From assembly GCF_000315625.1 (NCBI RefSeq), contig NW_005434559.1:1-51061 (forward strand): a stretch of 51,061 bases of DNA. Reading direction: 5' to 3'. Source of the stretch: Guillardia theta CCMP2712 (Eukaryota > Cryptophyceae > Pyrenomonadales > Geminigeraceae). Position numbers and translations under genes: made by a program. Shown here in pieces: positions 23,557-36,776 of the stretch. The notes under the pieces were generated by a model. It was not told the origin of the DNA and did not search any database. It saw only the letters and a list, made by a program, of their open reading frames with translations. Each line of letters opens with the position of its first letter. Position 1 is the first letter of the stretch.

Positions 23557-25496
23557 AATAATGGAATTTGACAGAGAATGACAAGATTTGTTTCTTTCAC
23601 ATGCTTCGTTGTGATCTTAACATCGAATGTACCGCAGATGTTTGCCAGGATTGGTTCGGTCTGTGCTTGAGGGGGGTTTTCACTCCCATGCCCCCACCTT
23701 TACTTTTGCGATTGAACAAAATTCGAAATGATTGCAATCTAAGCAAAACAACTTGTCAGTCAATCACGCATTTCATCTGAAGCAATGCGAACACCCGTGA
23801 TCTCAATTGCGAAATTTTCGTGTCTACAGGATCCCAAGAGTAGGTCTTACCTATTACTACTCCTCGCCTTCAAGACATCATATTTTCGAGTTCAAGACGT
23901 GAGATTTGATTGTTTTATCTCGTCTCAGATGTTTCCCTCACTCACAGTCATTATTCTACCTCTCCTGTACCCGATTCACGAAAAATCGACTCCCAACATT
24001 TCAAATCAAAACACCAGGCGTACATTCTTCTGCGTGCATGCTTGATACAAATCCTCGTATGATTTTGGATTGGTCTCTTCTCTCTTCTTCCTGCTTCCCT
24101 TTCCTTCTCCTTCTCGCACCATCGCACCCACACGTCCTTAGCGCTGGTGTTGTTTTCGACATTTCATTGCTTCCGACACCCACACACCCACCCACCCACC
24201 CACCTACCCACCCCTTCTAAAACCTACCATGCAGAAATGTACCGTCATGACCTTTAAGTACCCCCTTTTTACCCATAAATCTGCGATCATTAAGAGGGTA
24301 GTTTTGTAGGTCTGTGGTCCACCACCCCTTTCAATGTCACAATTATGTACCCCTAACCCTTTCGTCCGATTACCCCACCCCCATCGTGAGAGCCGGAGAT
24401 CCACCCCGGGAGATCTAGCGGTATCTCGTTTGCAATCTCCTCTATAAATATTTATAGATATTGGCTCGATATTTTACATGAATATAAACAAAGTAATAAA
24501 TTGTTGCGAACTTTCTTCTATAAAAGTTGGAAATAAGAGTTAATATTTGAACATTACTTGACAGCTCCACAATGTTTTAAAACTTAAATATTATTATTCT
24601 TGCCAATTGAGAATGCGTCACTGATACTTAAAAGAATTTCAGGGTCTCGAAATACTGCTGGTGCATGGGAACTATGGTGATTGTTTCCTGATAAATTCAA
24701 ATTTGAAAAAGAAATTTGAGCTGATGGGTTGAAACTTGATTTGACGGAGTCGACTGCCCCCAGACCGAGCTAGGTTTTTATTCTCAGTTCAGACCGACTT
24801 GTAAGTGATCCGCTAACCTGATCCAAACTAAACTAAACTACTGAGTCCTTTGATCCCAAACTAGTCAATCACTGTCACGTTGAGTAAAGGCTTGGGCAGC
24901 TTCCGAAAAGTACTACAGTAATAACACAGTCGCAGTCGCATCAATTAAACTTTCAGTTCCTCCGCCGGCCGGCGCCGTCCGAAACTCAGTTTTTCAAGTC
25001 TGTGACTTGAGGTATACTAGTCTTTTCTTTTTAACTGAAGTTGCAACTTTTCATCCTTTTACGCCGAGAACATCATAAAATAACTGCCAAATGCAGTGCG
25101 GCATGATGAATCGGGATGACTCTGAGTCTGATGCCACTGGCCGGCCTTGGGCCCGGCCCCCGGCCCGGCCGCCGCGGCCGCGCACACGCCGACCTGTTTA
25201 CTCAAAGTTAAGTTAACGGTGACCAGTGGCGCCCCGCCGCCCCGCATTCAACGTTTGCTCATACTGCGGTACCGTAAAGCGAAGAGTACGGTACATTCAT
25301 AGTTCATATACCCAAAAGTTGTACCAGATATTTTAGGTATTCCGGCCTCCTGGTACAAATGTGGTACAAATGACTTAGTAGGGATTTACTACTGTAAAAC
25401 CTCTGGGGGTCGCATCGCAAACGGCGCAACAAATGATGGCGGAGAAAGAAACAAGTAGGGACAATGAGAGACGACGGCGACGACGGCGACGACGAC

Positions 25497-25560
<64 letters not shown>

Positions 25561-25920
25561 AGATGAGACGATGATAAAGACGAAGCCAGACCGGACAGAC
25601 GGAGATATGCTGGTCAAGAGGCGTCAGAAATTGAACTGGCCATCAGTTCTGAAAAGAAAGACAAAACGAGAGGAGAGATGAGGAAACGAGCAAGGCAAAG
25701 AGCAAGTAGGATCCTCGGGGAGGGATCGTGACATTGAGATGAGCCACAGTAGCTATCCAGGAGTCAGGAGAGGGGAGAAGAAGTGGGCGGAGTGGGGGGG
25801 GCGGGGGGGGCGGGGGGGGCGGGGCCAAGGGACCGAGGGAGGGAGGAGAGCATAGCTAGATGGACAATCCTAGTCCTTGACGTCGAACTCAGGTCTTTAC
25901 TATCGAAACTTTGATCAGCA
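23557..25920. other. Intergenic region with motif patches
   Basis: No conserved frame. 24181-24420 is rich in CACCC/CTACCCC words, 24420-24660 is AT-rich, and GC-rich GGCCGG patches lie at about 24962-24980 and 25137-25190. CTCAAAGTTAAGTTAAC near 25202 is the reverse complement of a word near 10709. A G/C-homopolymer stretch lies at 25790-25825. Confidence 0.5.
25497..25560. repeat. (GGAGCA)n microsatellite
   Basis: About ten hexamer units following a CGACGG-type stretch. It is open in several frames but has no coding support. Confidence 0.95.
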
Positions 25921-28818
25921 ATGCGCGTCGCACAGGTTAGTTTGGCTCATGTTAATTTGACCATGTCTGTTCTTACCTTGCGACCAGGTATCCCAAAAAA
26001 TGCTCCGAGGAGTCTCTCGGAATGTTGCAAGGCGAACGTTCTTCAATGCAGCATATGGTTTAGCTAAGAAGGTCATGCCTAAGATATCAGAGACGGAGGC
26101 TGCTGCATTGAACTCCGGAAGCGTCAGCTTTGATGGCGAACTTTTCAAGGGCGACACATCAAGCAAGCATCTGCTAGAAAAGTATAGCCTGAAGCTGACG
26201 CCCGAAGAAGAGGCATTTTTGAAGAATGAGACTGAACAGCTGTGTGAGATGCTGAACAATCATCAGATCGATGTCGATCAGAACCTTCCTCCGAATGTTT
26301 GGCAGTTTATACGCGAGAAACGATTCATGGGTATGATCATTCCAAAGAAGTATGGTGGTCTGGGTTTCAGTGGCCATGGGCATGCTCTCGTAGTTGAAAA
26401 GATTGCCGGACGCAACGGGGCAGCAGCTGTGACCGTCATGGTCCCTAACTCACTCGGTCCTGGTGAACTCTTGTATCATTACGGAACAGAAGAGCAGAAG
26501 AACCACTACTTGCCTCGCCTCGCCAATGGAATTGACATTCCATGCTTTGGCCTGACGGGAGCACCCAATGGTTCGGATGCAGCAGGATCTATGGTCGACG
26601 AGGGGGTAGTTGTGATGGAGGATGGAGTATTGGGAATGAGAGTTAACTTCTCCAAACGGTACATCACTCTCGCGCCTGTCGCTACCTTGGTTGGTCTCGC
26701 CTTTAAGCTGAAGGACCCATCAAAGCTGCTCACCAAAGGAAAGGAGGGCATTACAGTAGCTCTGCTTCCTACTTCTCCGAATCAGTTCGCTCCCAGTGGT
26801 ATTCAAGGCCTGAAGACAGGAAATCGCCATGACCCGCTGGGAACGCCTTTCATGAACGGAACAGTGCAAGGCCAGAACGTTTTCATACCCATGTCATGCA
26901 TTATTGGCGGAGAAGAGCGAGCAGGTTTACAACCTTGATGATAGTCGTTGATTAGTCTGATTCGTAAATTCCAGGTTACGGGTGGAACATGCTTGTTGAG
27001 TGTCTTGGTGAAGGACGAGGAATTTCGCTCCCAGCAGGCTCGATAGCTGGAATGAAACTCTCTACTCTTGCCGTAAGTTTAAAATTTCTTTGCACGAATC
27101 TCATGCACTTTGTCAGGTTGGAGGGTATGCCCGCATCCGCAAACAATTCAAAGTTCCCATTGCCGACATGGAAGGTGTCCAGGAGAAGCTTGCCGTGATC
27201 GCGAGAAACAGTTATCAATCTATCGCTGCTCAGCATCTCTTCAACGCTATCCTAGCGACAGGTCAGAAACCACCTGTGCTCTCAGCTATCATGAAGCAGC
27301 AATGCACCGAGAAAGGAAGGGAGTCAATCAACGAGGCCATGGACATCATCGGTGGTGCTGGTATCATCAAAGGTCCCTCCAACTACCTGGCGAGTGGCTA
27401 TCAAGCGATTCCTATCGGCATCACCGTAGAGGGAGCCAACACGCTCACGCGCTCACTGATCATCTTCGGTCAAGGACTGAATCGCTCGCACCCTCATCTC
27501 CTCGACCTCATCCAGACCATCCAGAAGGGCAACGACTTGCAAGGCTTCAACCGCGAGCTCACGCTGGTCTTCAAGCACGCTTTCACCAACTTGGGGCGAT
27601 CCGTGTCTCGAGGATTGTCTGTGCAGCTTCAGCCCAAGGGGGGGAACATTGTTGGTTACCATGAAGCACAGGTGAGCTTGTTATTGTTATCTGATTCTCG
27701 CATAGCTTGTCATTGTTATCTGAATACTCGCATAGCTTGTCATTGTTATCTGAATACTCGCATAGCTTGTCATTGTTATCTGAATACTCGCATAGCTTGT
27801 CATTGTTATCTGAATACTCGCATAGCTTGTCATTGTTATCTGATTCTCGCATAGCTTGTCATTGTTATCTGAATACTCGCATAGCTTGTCATTGTTATCT
27901 GAATACTCGCATAGCTTGTCATTGTTATCTGAATACTCGCATAGCTTGTCATTGTTATCTGAATGCTCACTTGGTTGTCATCACCATCCTAACACTTATT
28001 GTGCTCAGTTGCACCGATTGACTGCCTGCTTTGCGTTCTTGTCCGATGTTGGAATGATACTGGGAGGAGGCCTCAAGACTGCTGAGTTTGTGTCTGGCCG
28101 ATACGCTGATATCTTGGGAAACCTCTACATTGGATACGCTTGCCTCTGGTTCTACCAGAATAATCGCAACGTCAAGGATTTGGCAGTGTTGTTGGACTAC
28201 GCGATGGCAGACGTTTGTCACAAGATTCAGGAGTCTATGTTTGGTCTGTTTGACAATTTTCCCGTTCCTCTCGTTGGTCTTGGTATGAGGTTGGTCACTT
28301 TCCCTCGAGGAAGAGAGTATTTTGTCGCGAAGGATTCGCTACGAAAGAAAGTGTCAAACCTCATCACCACTCCGACAGAGGTGCAGCCCTGAAACGCTCG
28401 TCGGGTGCTTTGAGCTTGACAGACGTGCAGGTCCGAAGCCTCATGACAGAGAATGTCTTCATCTCCAAGAGCCCAGGAGATCGAGTTCATCAGATCGCAC
28501 ACGCTTTCAACATCTGCATCTCTGCTGACGAGATCGCTCGAACTATCCGGCGTGAGAAGCGAGAGGTACGACAAGGAGCTCAAGTCCTCATGCTCACGCG
28601 CACCGACAGGCGACTGCCGAGGAATCAAAGGTGCTGGCCGAGGCAGACAAGCTGCGAGACGAGATCATTCAGGTTGGTCACGATCGTGACTTGAGCGCAA
28701 CTGACGTCTGGCTCAGGTCGACACCTTCGAGACTCTAGCAGGGAAGGACCATCGCGGTCAGTTCATGACTCCCACTTGGTCTGTGTCGGAGACCAAACAC
28801 GAGAAGAGCGCCATGTGA
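25921..28818 (+). CDS. FadE-type acyl-CoA dehydrogenase
   Basis: Eight exons join in frame: 25921-25935, 25988-26924, 26975-27072, 27117-27671, 28009-28380, 28431-28565, 28610-28672 and 28717-28818, giving 758 residues. The protein follows E. coli FadE along its length: MIIPKKYGGLGFSGHGHA, VPNSLGPGELLYHYGT, KRYITLAPVATLVGLAFKL, GYGWNMLVECLGEGRG, GGAGIIKGPSNYLA, ITVEGANTLTRS, LFDNFPVPL. FadE enzymes introduce the first double bond of fatty-acyl-CoA in beta-oxidation using FAD. The N-terminus (MLRGVSRNVARRTFFNAA) is basic and hydroxylated, consistent with a mitochondrial or peroxisomal presequence (inference). A short first exon (MRVAQ) may precede it. Intron 4 is a 30-bp satellite. The gene is convergent with Spt6, whose stop lies 80 bp away. 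Confidence 0.93.
27679..27965. repeat. 30-bp satellite filling a FadE intron
   Basis: About ten near-identical 30-bp units (core GCATAGCTTGTCATTGTTAT) make up almost all of the 337-bp intron 27672-28008. The unit length is a multiple of three and the array is open on the sense strand, but intron length is not a multiple of three. Confidence 0.95.
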
Positions 28819-28898
28819 GAAAAGGCAGTAGGACGCGCGTCTTTACCAACGAATTTACACAAGAAGAGCATCATAATAGACGAAGCAGCAAGCCCTGC

Positions 28899-31800
28899 TC
28901 AATGTCGTTGGTTCCACCCCTGACTTGGCGGCGGCATCCTCCCCTGTCCGCCCATCCCTTGACTGCCCCAGTCGCCTCCTGGCCTTTGGCCCCACGTGCC
29001 TCCTGCCTGAGACTGAGAGGGCATCCTCGGAGCTCCAGGCGCTCCCCAGGTGCTGCCGTTGGAGGGCCACTGACCCCCAGGAGCGCCCCAGGTGCTCTGC
29101 GGCTGCGCGTAGGGAGCTGACGAGACGGTCAGCATGCGAAGAAGAGACAAGAAAGCAGCTGGATCAGGATCGGGGGAGAGAGGAGATCGGGCGAGGGGCA
29201 AGATCGGGGGAGAGAGGAGCATTGGCGTACCTTGAGGGCCGCGGGAACGATTCAAGAGCTCCATGGGGTTTTGCTTGAAGTGGTTGATGACGTGATCAGG
29301 CGACTTGAAGATCTGACAGCCTGTTGGAGGAAGAACAAGGAAAGGAGAGAGGAGAGGACGGCGGGGAGGAAGGGAGGAAAACCAGGGAGGTAAAGGGGGA
29401 TCAAGAGAGGGCGAGGAGGAGGATGAAGCTTGTGAAACCTTTTGGCGGAAACGGAATCCATCAACAACTGTTGTAATTCGCTCCTCCTGCACGTGAATCA
29501 GCTCCTCCCGTCTCTTCTCCTTTCCCCCACCTGCACGGTCTTGGTGCCGGGCAACCAGAAGAGCATGAAGCCCCCCTAAGAAGCATCAGCGATCCTCCTA
29601 ATCGTTGCCCCTCCTTCCTCCCTCCTTTTCTTTTTCCTTTTGTTGCTTCGCCCCCTCATCTCTCCTCCTCTTCCCCACCCCTTCCTTTACTGTTCCTGCC
29701 CTTCCTCTCCCCTACCTGCATGTCCGGGTTGATCCCAATCAAGTAAGGTGTTCCCCTTGCGTTCATCTGTCGTTGGAACGGTCACCGAATGAGTCACCAG
29801 AAGGGGAGGGGGAGGCAAGGGCAGAAGGAGGGAGCAGCGAGGAGGGAGGAGAGAGGAGGGAGGAGCAGCGCTTGCCTGCTTCTGTTCGATGAGCTTGTTC
29901 CGGATTTCAGGGGCGGAGGCTGTAGACCAGTGAGGGTTGGGGAGCTGCAACAACGGCTGCTTCACCGTTACAGAACTTCGCGTGCTCGATCATCTTGGCT
30001 TCATGGGAGCCGAGAACTTCGATGTAGCTGACAGAAAGAGGAATGAGGCAGGGAAGGGGAGGGAGGGAGGCGGGAGGGAAGAGAAGGGAAGGAGAAGAGA
30101 TTGGGAGTGAGCAAGCGGGAGGTGACGTCAGCAAAGAAGGGTTACCCGATGATCAGCTCGTCAAGGTTCTCGAAACTTCTGTTCTCAATCTTGTGGCACC
30201 GTCACTCAACGACCGGATCGCCTCCACCTCTACCTGCAGTCGCTTGCCCAACTCATACGGACTCGGCTGAGAGGAACGTCTCGGTCAGCAGAAGACTTGA
30301 TAAAAAGCAGAAAGAGCGAGAGGGAGGGAGGGAGGGAGGGAGGGAGGGAGGGAGGGAGGGAGATACGGACGAGGCATGACAGATAGAGGGAGGAGTGATA
30401 GAGGGGAGAAAAGGATGGAGAGGGAGAGGGAGAGGGAGAGGGAGAGGGAGAGGGAGGAGAAGACGAGATTCTCATACCTGCTCGAACATCTTTATCTGCA
30501 CCTCCTGGTATACGGGCATGATAGCGCCATCGTCGCCGATCGGAGCATCGCAAACTTTCCGAGTGACAGACAACGTGTCCAACCCTGAGCGAGCGTATCA
30601 TCAAGGAGATGGTGGGGGAGAGCACGAAGAAAGAAGAGGAGAGGAAAAGAAAGATACATAGAAAGGAGAGGAAAGGCGATGGATCGAAGAGAGGAATGGA
30701 AGGAGGTAGAGACAACCGAGAAAACGAGGAAGATAAAGGATGCAACGCCAAGAAAGCAGGAGAGGGGGGAGGGAAGACAATGGAGGGGAGGGGAAACAGT
30801 TCGGTACCTTGACTCGAAGGTCGGATGATAAACTCTCCAGCTTCTCTCTCCTACGGTCAAGATTAGCCGGGCCTCGTCCTTCTCCTCTCCCTCCATTTTC
30901 TCTCCAACCTCAAGGAGTCGACGGGCCTTCATCCTCGGCACGTTGGAGAAGCTCGGGTGATCAATCAGCCTCGTACGGATCTGACCGGCCTGACCAACAG
31001 CTTCTCGTCAGGCTGCCTGCAAAGTCTTCCTTGCTTTCCACCCCCTCACCCCACACATCCTCCTCCATTCTATTCTGCTGCCTCCTTCCTCCTTCCTCCT
31101 AGCTTCCACCGTCATACTCAACCCCGCCAACCCTCCCGCTGCAGCCCGTTCCCCTTCCCCTGCCCCTGCCCCTGCCGCTTCCCCTGTCCCTGTCCCTGCC
31201 CCTGCCCCTGCCCCTGCCCTCCATCGCATCGGGGGGCCTCTCACGAAGAGCAGGTTGCAAACGCAGCACACGTACCTTCTTGCCCTTGACCTCCTTCTTC
31301 ATGACTTTCTCGACTTTTCGTATCAGCGACTCCCTGGCCGTCTGCGACTCCTCAGCTTCCTCCCTCCAGACTCCTCGCAACTCACCAAGTCTACCGAGAA
31401 CTCTTCATACTTCACGTCCACAATCATACAGCTAAGAATGTCATTCTCCTTCACCTTCTGCAGGTCAAGTAGTCAGCACAGCCCCCTCTGCCTACCTCCC
31501 CCCCCCCTCTCTTCTTACGCTCTGGAGTGTTCGCTTGTCAGCATCCGTATCCCCGAAATTCATTTCGTCCAACACGCCGATGAGCCCGTTTTCGAGCTTA
31601 CAGATGATCTGCTCTCGATCAGCATCCCCTCTTTTGTCTCATCCTCCCCTCCCCATTCCCCTCTCCTCCTTCCCTCTTCCCATTCCTGTTCCCTGTTGGG
31701 TCCTTCCCCTCTCCACTCCATCCCCCGCCACCTCCCACTTGCATCCGAGCAGCTACAGACCTTGTAGGGAGGGAGGGGAGGGGCGTCGGGGTCTTCACTG

Positions 31801-34800
31801 CGCGAGTGCGGGCGGACGAGCTTGGCGACGCGAACGTGAACGACTTTGTCTTTGAGCGTCGAGACTTTAGACCCGTCCGGCTTCACCCTGTCGCTCTCCC
31901 CCGTCAGCAGGTTGAACTCGCTTCGCTTGTCCAGCTCCCATGGCAACAGCCCATCGTCGAGTTGCTGGCACGTAGGTGAGCAGAACTGGACTGAGAGCAT
32001 GGAAGGGGAGGGGAGGGGAGGGAAGAGAGTGGGGAAGAAGGGGGGGGGTTGAGCCCTATGGAGCAGCACAAGAGAGCAAATTGGAGTGAATGGAGTGAAG
32101 GTGGCGGTAGAGGGCAACAAGCAAGGATGTAAGGGGCATGGAAGATGAGAGAGGAGGGGGAGGGAGGCGGGAGGAGAAGACAGGACGAGGAGGAAGGTGG
32201 GGCAGTGTTGAGAGGAACACCTCTAGTTTCCGGCTGTCATGAAAGGGATTCAAGATCTCAGTTCGAATGTCCTGAAGAGTCTCCGTCTTCCTCTCTCCTG
32301 TCGACTGGTAGATGATCTTTCCGTAGCTCTCGAGGTCCTGCTCCCACAGCGCCTCCGAGATTTGCCTGCACCCTCGTCAGCATCCACCGCTGCAAAGGGG
32401 ACGGAGAAAAGACCGATGCAGCTCTTTGTCCGGATGGAGCGCGCGGACCAGAAGGTTCCAGTCGTCCTCCTCCTCCAGCGCGTCTGAAATCTGCCATGGT
32501 CGGTGAGAGGGAGCTGAGCGGGGGCTCGACTACCCACCATCTTCCTGGCGAACCTGTACGACTCAGGGTGTATCCTAGTAGTCTCGAGCGGTCCTCCTCC
32601 CTGCTCATTCCACTTCGCCTGGTTCTCCTCGTGGTCCTTGTACTGCCCCACCTGCTCTGCCCTTCAGTTGACACAAGAGCGGTGGAGGGAGAGGAGTGGA
32701 CGAGGGAACGAGCAGTGAGGAGCAGAGAAAGCAGGTGGGCGGTCGAGCAACGAGCCATCGAATAAGAAGAGGCTGAGGATGGAAAGTGGATGATGCCGGT
32801 GTAGGAAGGCGGAGGGGCAGGAGGGAGGGAGGAAAGAGGAAGGGGGGAGGTCTAGGTCGAGTCAACATGACCTCAAGGTCGTCCATCCACATGGAAGTGT
32901 TCTTGGTTATCTTCATGAACGCGGAGGCGTTGTAGAAAGTGACTTCCTTGAAAACTGTGCGGACGTTCCTGTCCTCCAGCAGCGCATTGCGATACTGCCA
33001 GCTCGTCACTCCCCGCACATTCGCAGCTCCTCCCACCAACCTGCACACAACCGTACTGGCTGATGATTCTCAGCAGCTCCTGCGCCTTCCTGGGGCCCAG
33101 CCCAGCGACGAACTGCAACGTGTTGCCGAAGATGATCTGCTTGTCAGCAGCAAGGTTGATATCGACCCCAACGTCGTTGACAACATTGATGAAGGCTCTT
33201 TGCGTGAACTTGACCCTCTCATGCTTGTCCAGCATCCCCTGCAGCTGGTGCAGGTTGAGCGACAGGATGTCCTCAGACAAGCCGATGCACAACCCCGACA
33301 GCTCACGAAGAGGATCCTGGAGCTTTCGAGCAAGCGACACGGCCATGAGGCGTGTGGGCGGGTAGCGAGGAAACTCCTGCATGCTCCTGGGCGAGTGCGA
33401 GTACTTATACGCCACCGACTGCTCGCTAAGGAGAACGTCGATGGTGCGATGAAGGATCCCCTCCGACTCGCACGCTGAGACGAGCCGCTCGAACTGGGCC
33501 TTGAGGGTCCTGCACTTGAGCCCTCCTCCAGAGCCGATCACAATCACATCAGGTCGTTGCTCGTCGAGGAAAGACATGAGCTGGTGGGCCTCGTTGTCCT
33601 TGAACGCTGCGTTGATGTGGTTTCCGCTGAAGGGGACACTCAGGTTGATCGACTTGTAGCTCACAACCTCCCCCTGCTGATTGATCACCACGATCTCCGA
33701 CGGCTCAGCATAGCACAGCGCCATGATGTTCTTGGGCGTCTCGGGGGTCCCATCCACGGAGCGGTAGACGTAGGGGGGAACCCGAAGTTGGTTCTCCAAC
33801 TCCATCTGCATCTGCTTTCCCACTCGGTCCTTGGCCTTCCTCTGACGAACTTCCACCAGCATCCTCTCCATGGTCGGGTACAGGTTGGTCTCCAATGCCT
33901 CCTTCAGGATGCCTACCCTCAAGTCGTTCCATTCTTCCGAGCAAGAGTTCTGCTCGTCGCTCTTGTAGCAGCGGATCAGTTCATCGAGCAGGCGATCGTG
34001 GCTTCTTGGGTCCATCCTTATCTCAACGTTGAGATACTTCTCGCTCCGGCACTTCATGATCGTCAGGAAGTCTTCGTCGCCGATGTCTCGGTCGGGAACC
34101 TGCGAAATCAACTCAAAGTCGCTTTCACGTCAAACAGCAGACTGAGGCACTTGTTGACGAACCTGTCTGTAGTTGCGGAACTCGTGGTGAATGGTCTCCC
34201 CAGAATCCTCTCCCTGCTTCGTCTCGGAGCAAGTGACCGTTGCGGACCGCAGGAAGAACTCTTCCCGCACGTAGCGGCGGATCACCGGGTCAGCGGCAAT
34301 CTCCTTTGCGGCACTGAACCGGATGGCTGACAGCAACGCATTCACGTCCTGTAAGCCATACTCCCTCGCATCCTCCACGTAGTCAATCAGGAATTCCACT
34401 GGGCCCTCAGCAGGGTCTGGCGGGGTGTGGACCTTATACCCAGCAAGGTTCTCCGCAAGTTTCACCGGGTTCAGCACAAAGCGCTCAAGGATCTTAGTGA
34501 TTCCAGCCTTCTTGCAAACTCTGTACCTCGAGTACTTGACTGGGCGCTTGAAACCTTTTTGCTCTACTTGCTCCTCTTCAGCTTCAGAGTTCCTCAGCTC
34601 CATGAACGCCTTGACGTCGCTGAGTTCCTCCATCGAAAATGCTTTCTGCAGGACGTTGAGCGATGCCGTGTCGTTTGCCGCCTCAAGGTTCAACTTTAGT
34701 TGTTCCTTCCTCTGCTTCAGGAAGCAGTAACGCGCATCTAGATCGTAGATGGTCCAGAGGTCCTCTGCCCGCAACTCAGGCTTCCAGTACTCCTTGCGGT

Positions 34801-36201
34801 AATGGGCGATGAAAGGAATATCGAAAATGATCGACTCAGGCATGGCAGGTTGTTCAACATCCTCGGTGGACGTTTCCCACCATTTGGGGATTCCCTCGAA
34901 GAAGTGTGAGGCCGTATGATGGATGTCCTCCTTCTCAACTCCACGGAAGAAACAGATCACGTTTGTTATTTTCGACACCAACCTCGCCCTGAGGTCCCTC
35001 GCGCGTTCAGAACGTGTGACCTTCATAACCTGCTGCTGCTGCTCGTCGTCTTGCTCTTCGATGGGAATAGGCACCTCCACCATGTCATCTCCAAACTCCT
35101 CCAGATACTTCCAGTCGATGAATTTAATATCCTTGGCATGCTGCTTGACAATCCATTCAGCCTCGTCCTTCACCTCCTCCAATGTCGGGGTTGGCCCTCT
35201 CTTCTTCAAATCGATTTGTAGGCGCTCTGGAGCATCTGTTTTCCGGATTTCATCATCTTCTTTGCTGAGGAAGTACTCCTTGATCAAGTGTGGCTCGTAG
35301 AGCTTTTCAAAACTCGGGCCTTCCTCTTTCTCATCTGCCGCCTTCGATTCTTCGTCGTACTCGTCGTCGTACTCATCATCCCCGAACAGGTCAACGGCTC
35401 TATCGATCTTCTCTAGCTCGTTGTCGTTGACGGACGATCGGGGCCCCTTTCTTCTCCTCTTGCCAACACCTGCCCCTAGCTCCCTGCCACGATCCGATGT
35501 CAAACGCAAACCAAGATTGAACAAGACATCAATACTCAGGTTCATCGTCTTCGATGAAATCACCCATCGAGTCATCAGATTCGTCATCTAGTATTTCGTC
35601 AGTATGCTGTATGAATTCCTGACAGAAACATCTCACCATCGTAGCTGTGAGATCTGCCTGGCCTCTCATCATACTCCCGCTGGTCCTTCCAAGAGGTCTG
35701 GGCACGCTTGATGCGCTTTCTCGCCGGCTCGTCATCTCCACCCTCATCATCTTGATCGCTGTCATCGGCAACATCCGCATGATCGATCTCCGCATCAAGG
35801 TTGAGATTCTCCCTCACAAGTTCGAGGTCATCCCTCGTTGCCTTTTTCTCAGACTCAGAGATGCGGATCCTCTCTCGCGGGCGTTCCTCCTCTTCGTCGT
35901 CATCGACGATAAACGCTCCTTTGGACTTCCCGTCGTTGTCATCTAGTTCATCGTCGTCCTCATCATCCTCATCATCGTATGCTTTGACTCCACCATCATC
36001 ATCTTCCTCCTCAGCTGCATCATCAATGTACCTCCTGGCACCAGTTCTGCCCTTGCCTTTTGACCTTTTACGAATTGGTTTCTGCTCCCGCTCGTCGCTG
36101 TCATTGCCTTGATCATTATCGTCATCGTCGTCATCATACTGTCCAGAGTCCCCTTGATTCTCTTCATCCTCCCTCTCAGAAGCGCTTTCGTCTGACGGCA
36201 T
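28899..36201 (-). CDS. SPT6: Transcription elongation factor Spt6
   Basis: About 24 exons follow Spt6 from end to end. An acidic N-terminus (36201-35637, then 35588-35536) precedes 35483-34163, which contains FIAHYRKEYWKPELRAEDLW. Exon 34099-33041 holds the YqgF-like/helix-hairpin-helix core (RLMAVSLARKLQDPL, LQFVAGLGPRKAQELL). HPESYRFARKM is at 32538-32651 and TLQDIRTEI near 32270. The S1 region includes LENGLIGVLDEMNFGD and the exon 31386-31457. DHPSFSNVPRMKARRLLE is at 30909-30989, then the first SH2 with EFIIRPSS (30808-30850) and LSVTRKV. The second SH2 includes GTPYLIGINPDMQ, VVDGFRFRQK and CQIFKSPDHVINHF. The tail is Gly/Trp/Gln-rich. Spt6 is a histone chaperone travelling with RNA polymerase II. 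The intron 29782-29875 has a GC donor. Frame joins near 32365-32388, 31375-31386 and 29320-29439 need RNA evidence. Confidence 0.95.
30317..30360. repeat. (GGGA)n microsatellite in Spt6 intron
   Basis: About ten GGAG tetramers, followed at 30418-30453 by (GAGAGG)n. Both are pyrimidine-rich on the Spt6 sense strand. Confidence 0.9.
31141..31218. repeat. (CCCCTG)n microsatellite in Spt6 intron
   Basis: About a dozen CCCCTG or CCCTTC-like hexamers. This is one of the few intron microsatellites that is purine-rich on the sense strand of its gene. Confidence 0.85.
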
Positions 36202-36741
36202 ACCTGATGAATTCTCCCTTCCTACAGGGGTCTACTGGTGGAAGGCAAACCCTGTACCAGGAACGATAAAAAAATCTGTCAAATGAATTCGTCAACAATC
36301 CTTGATAACAACCACTTACTCAATCATTTAAAAAGCTAATGAAGCACAAATGTACAAACTCTGTGAAGGAACTAATTTCGAGCTGCTAGCTGCTGCCTTG
36401 ATATCATGATCAGGAAGAAATTGCAGAAGCGCTCTCTTTCTCGTTGTTGACCCTCCTAATTTATACTCCAACATATCTTCCTTCATGTACTAGAATTCTA
36501 GTCTGCACTTCCTTCTCTTCTGAAAAAGCTTCCCTAATTTCAGTCATATTCTTCAACACCGTTCTTCTTCCTCCTGTCCCCCGCGAATCTCCCCATCCTC
36601 CTCATCTGGACGTCTCCTCCATCTCCTCCACCACTTCATCCCCCCTCCCCCCATCAGCATCAGCATCAGCATCAGCATCAGCATCAGCATCAGCATCAGC
36701 ATCAGCATCAGCATCATCGTCTTCGTTATCTTTTTCATCCT

Positions 36742-36776
<35 letters not shown>

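Noticed and set aside
27856-28392. FadE exon 5 extended upstream through the 30-bp satellite
   Set aside because: The FadE alignment requires splicing from 27671 to 28009; the repeat has no counterpart in the family.
28776-29278. Plus-strand frames over the Spt6 3' end
   Set aside because: Antisense shadows of the Gly/Trp/Gln-rich Spt6 tail; no independent support.
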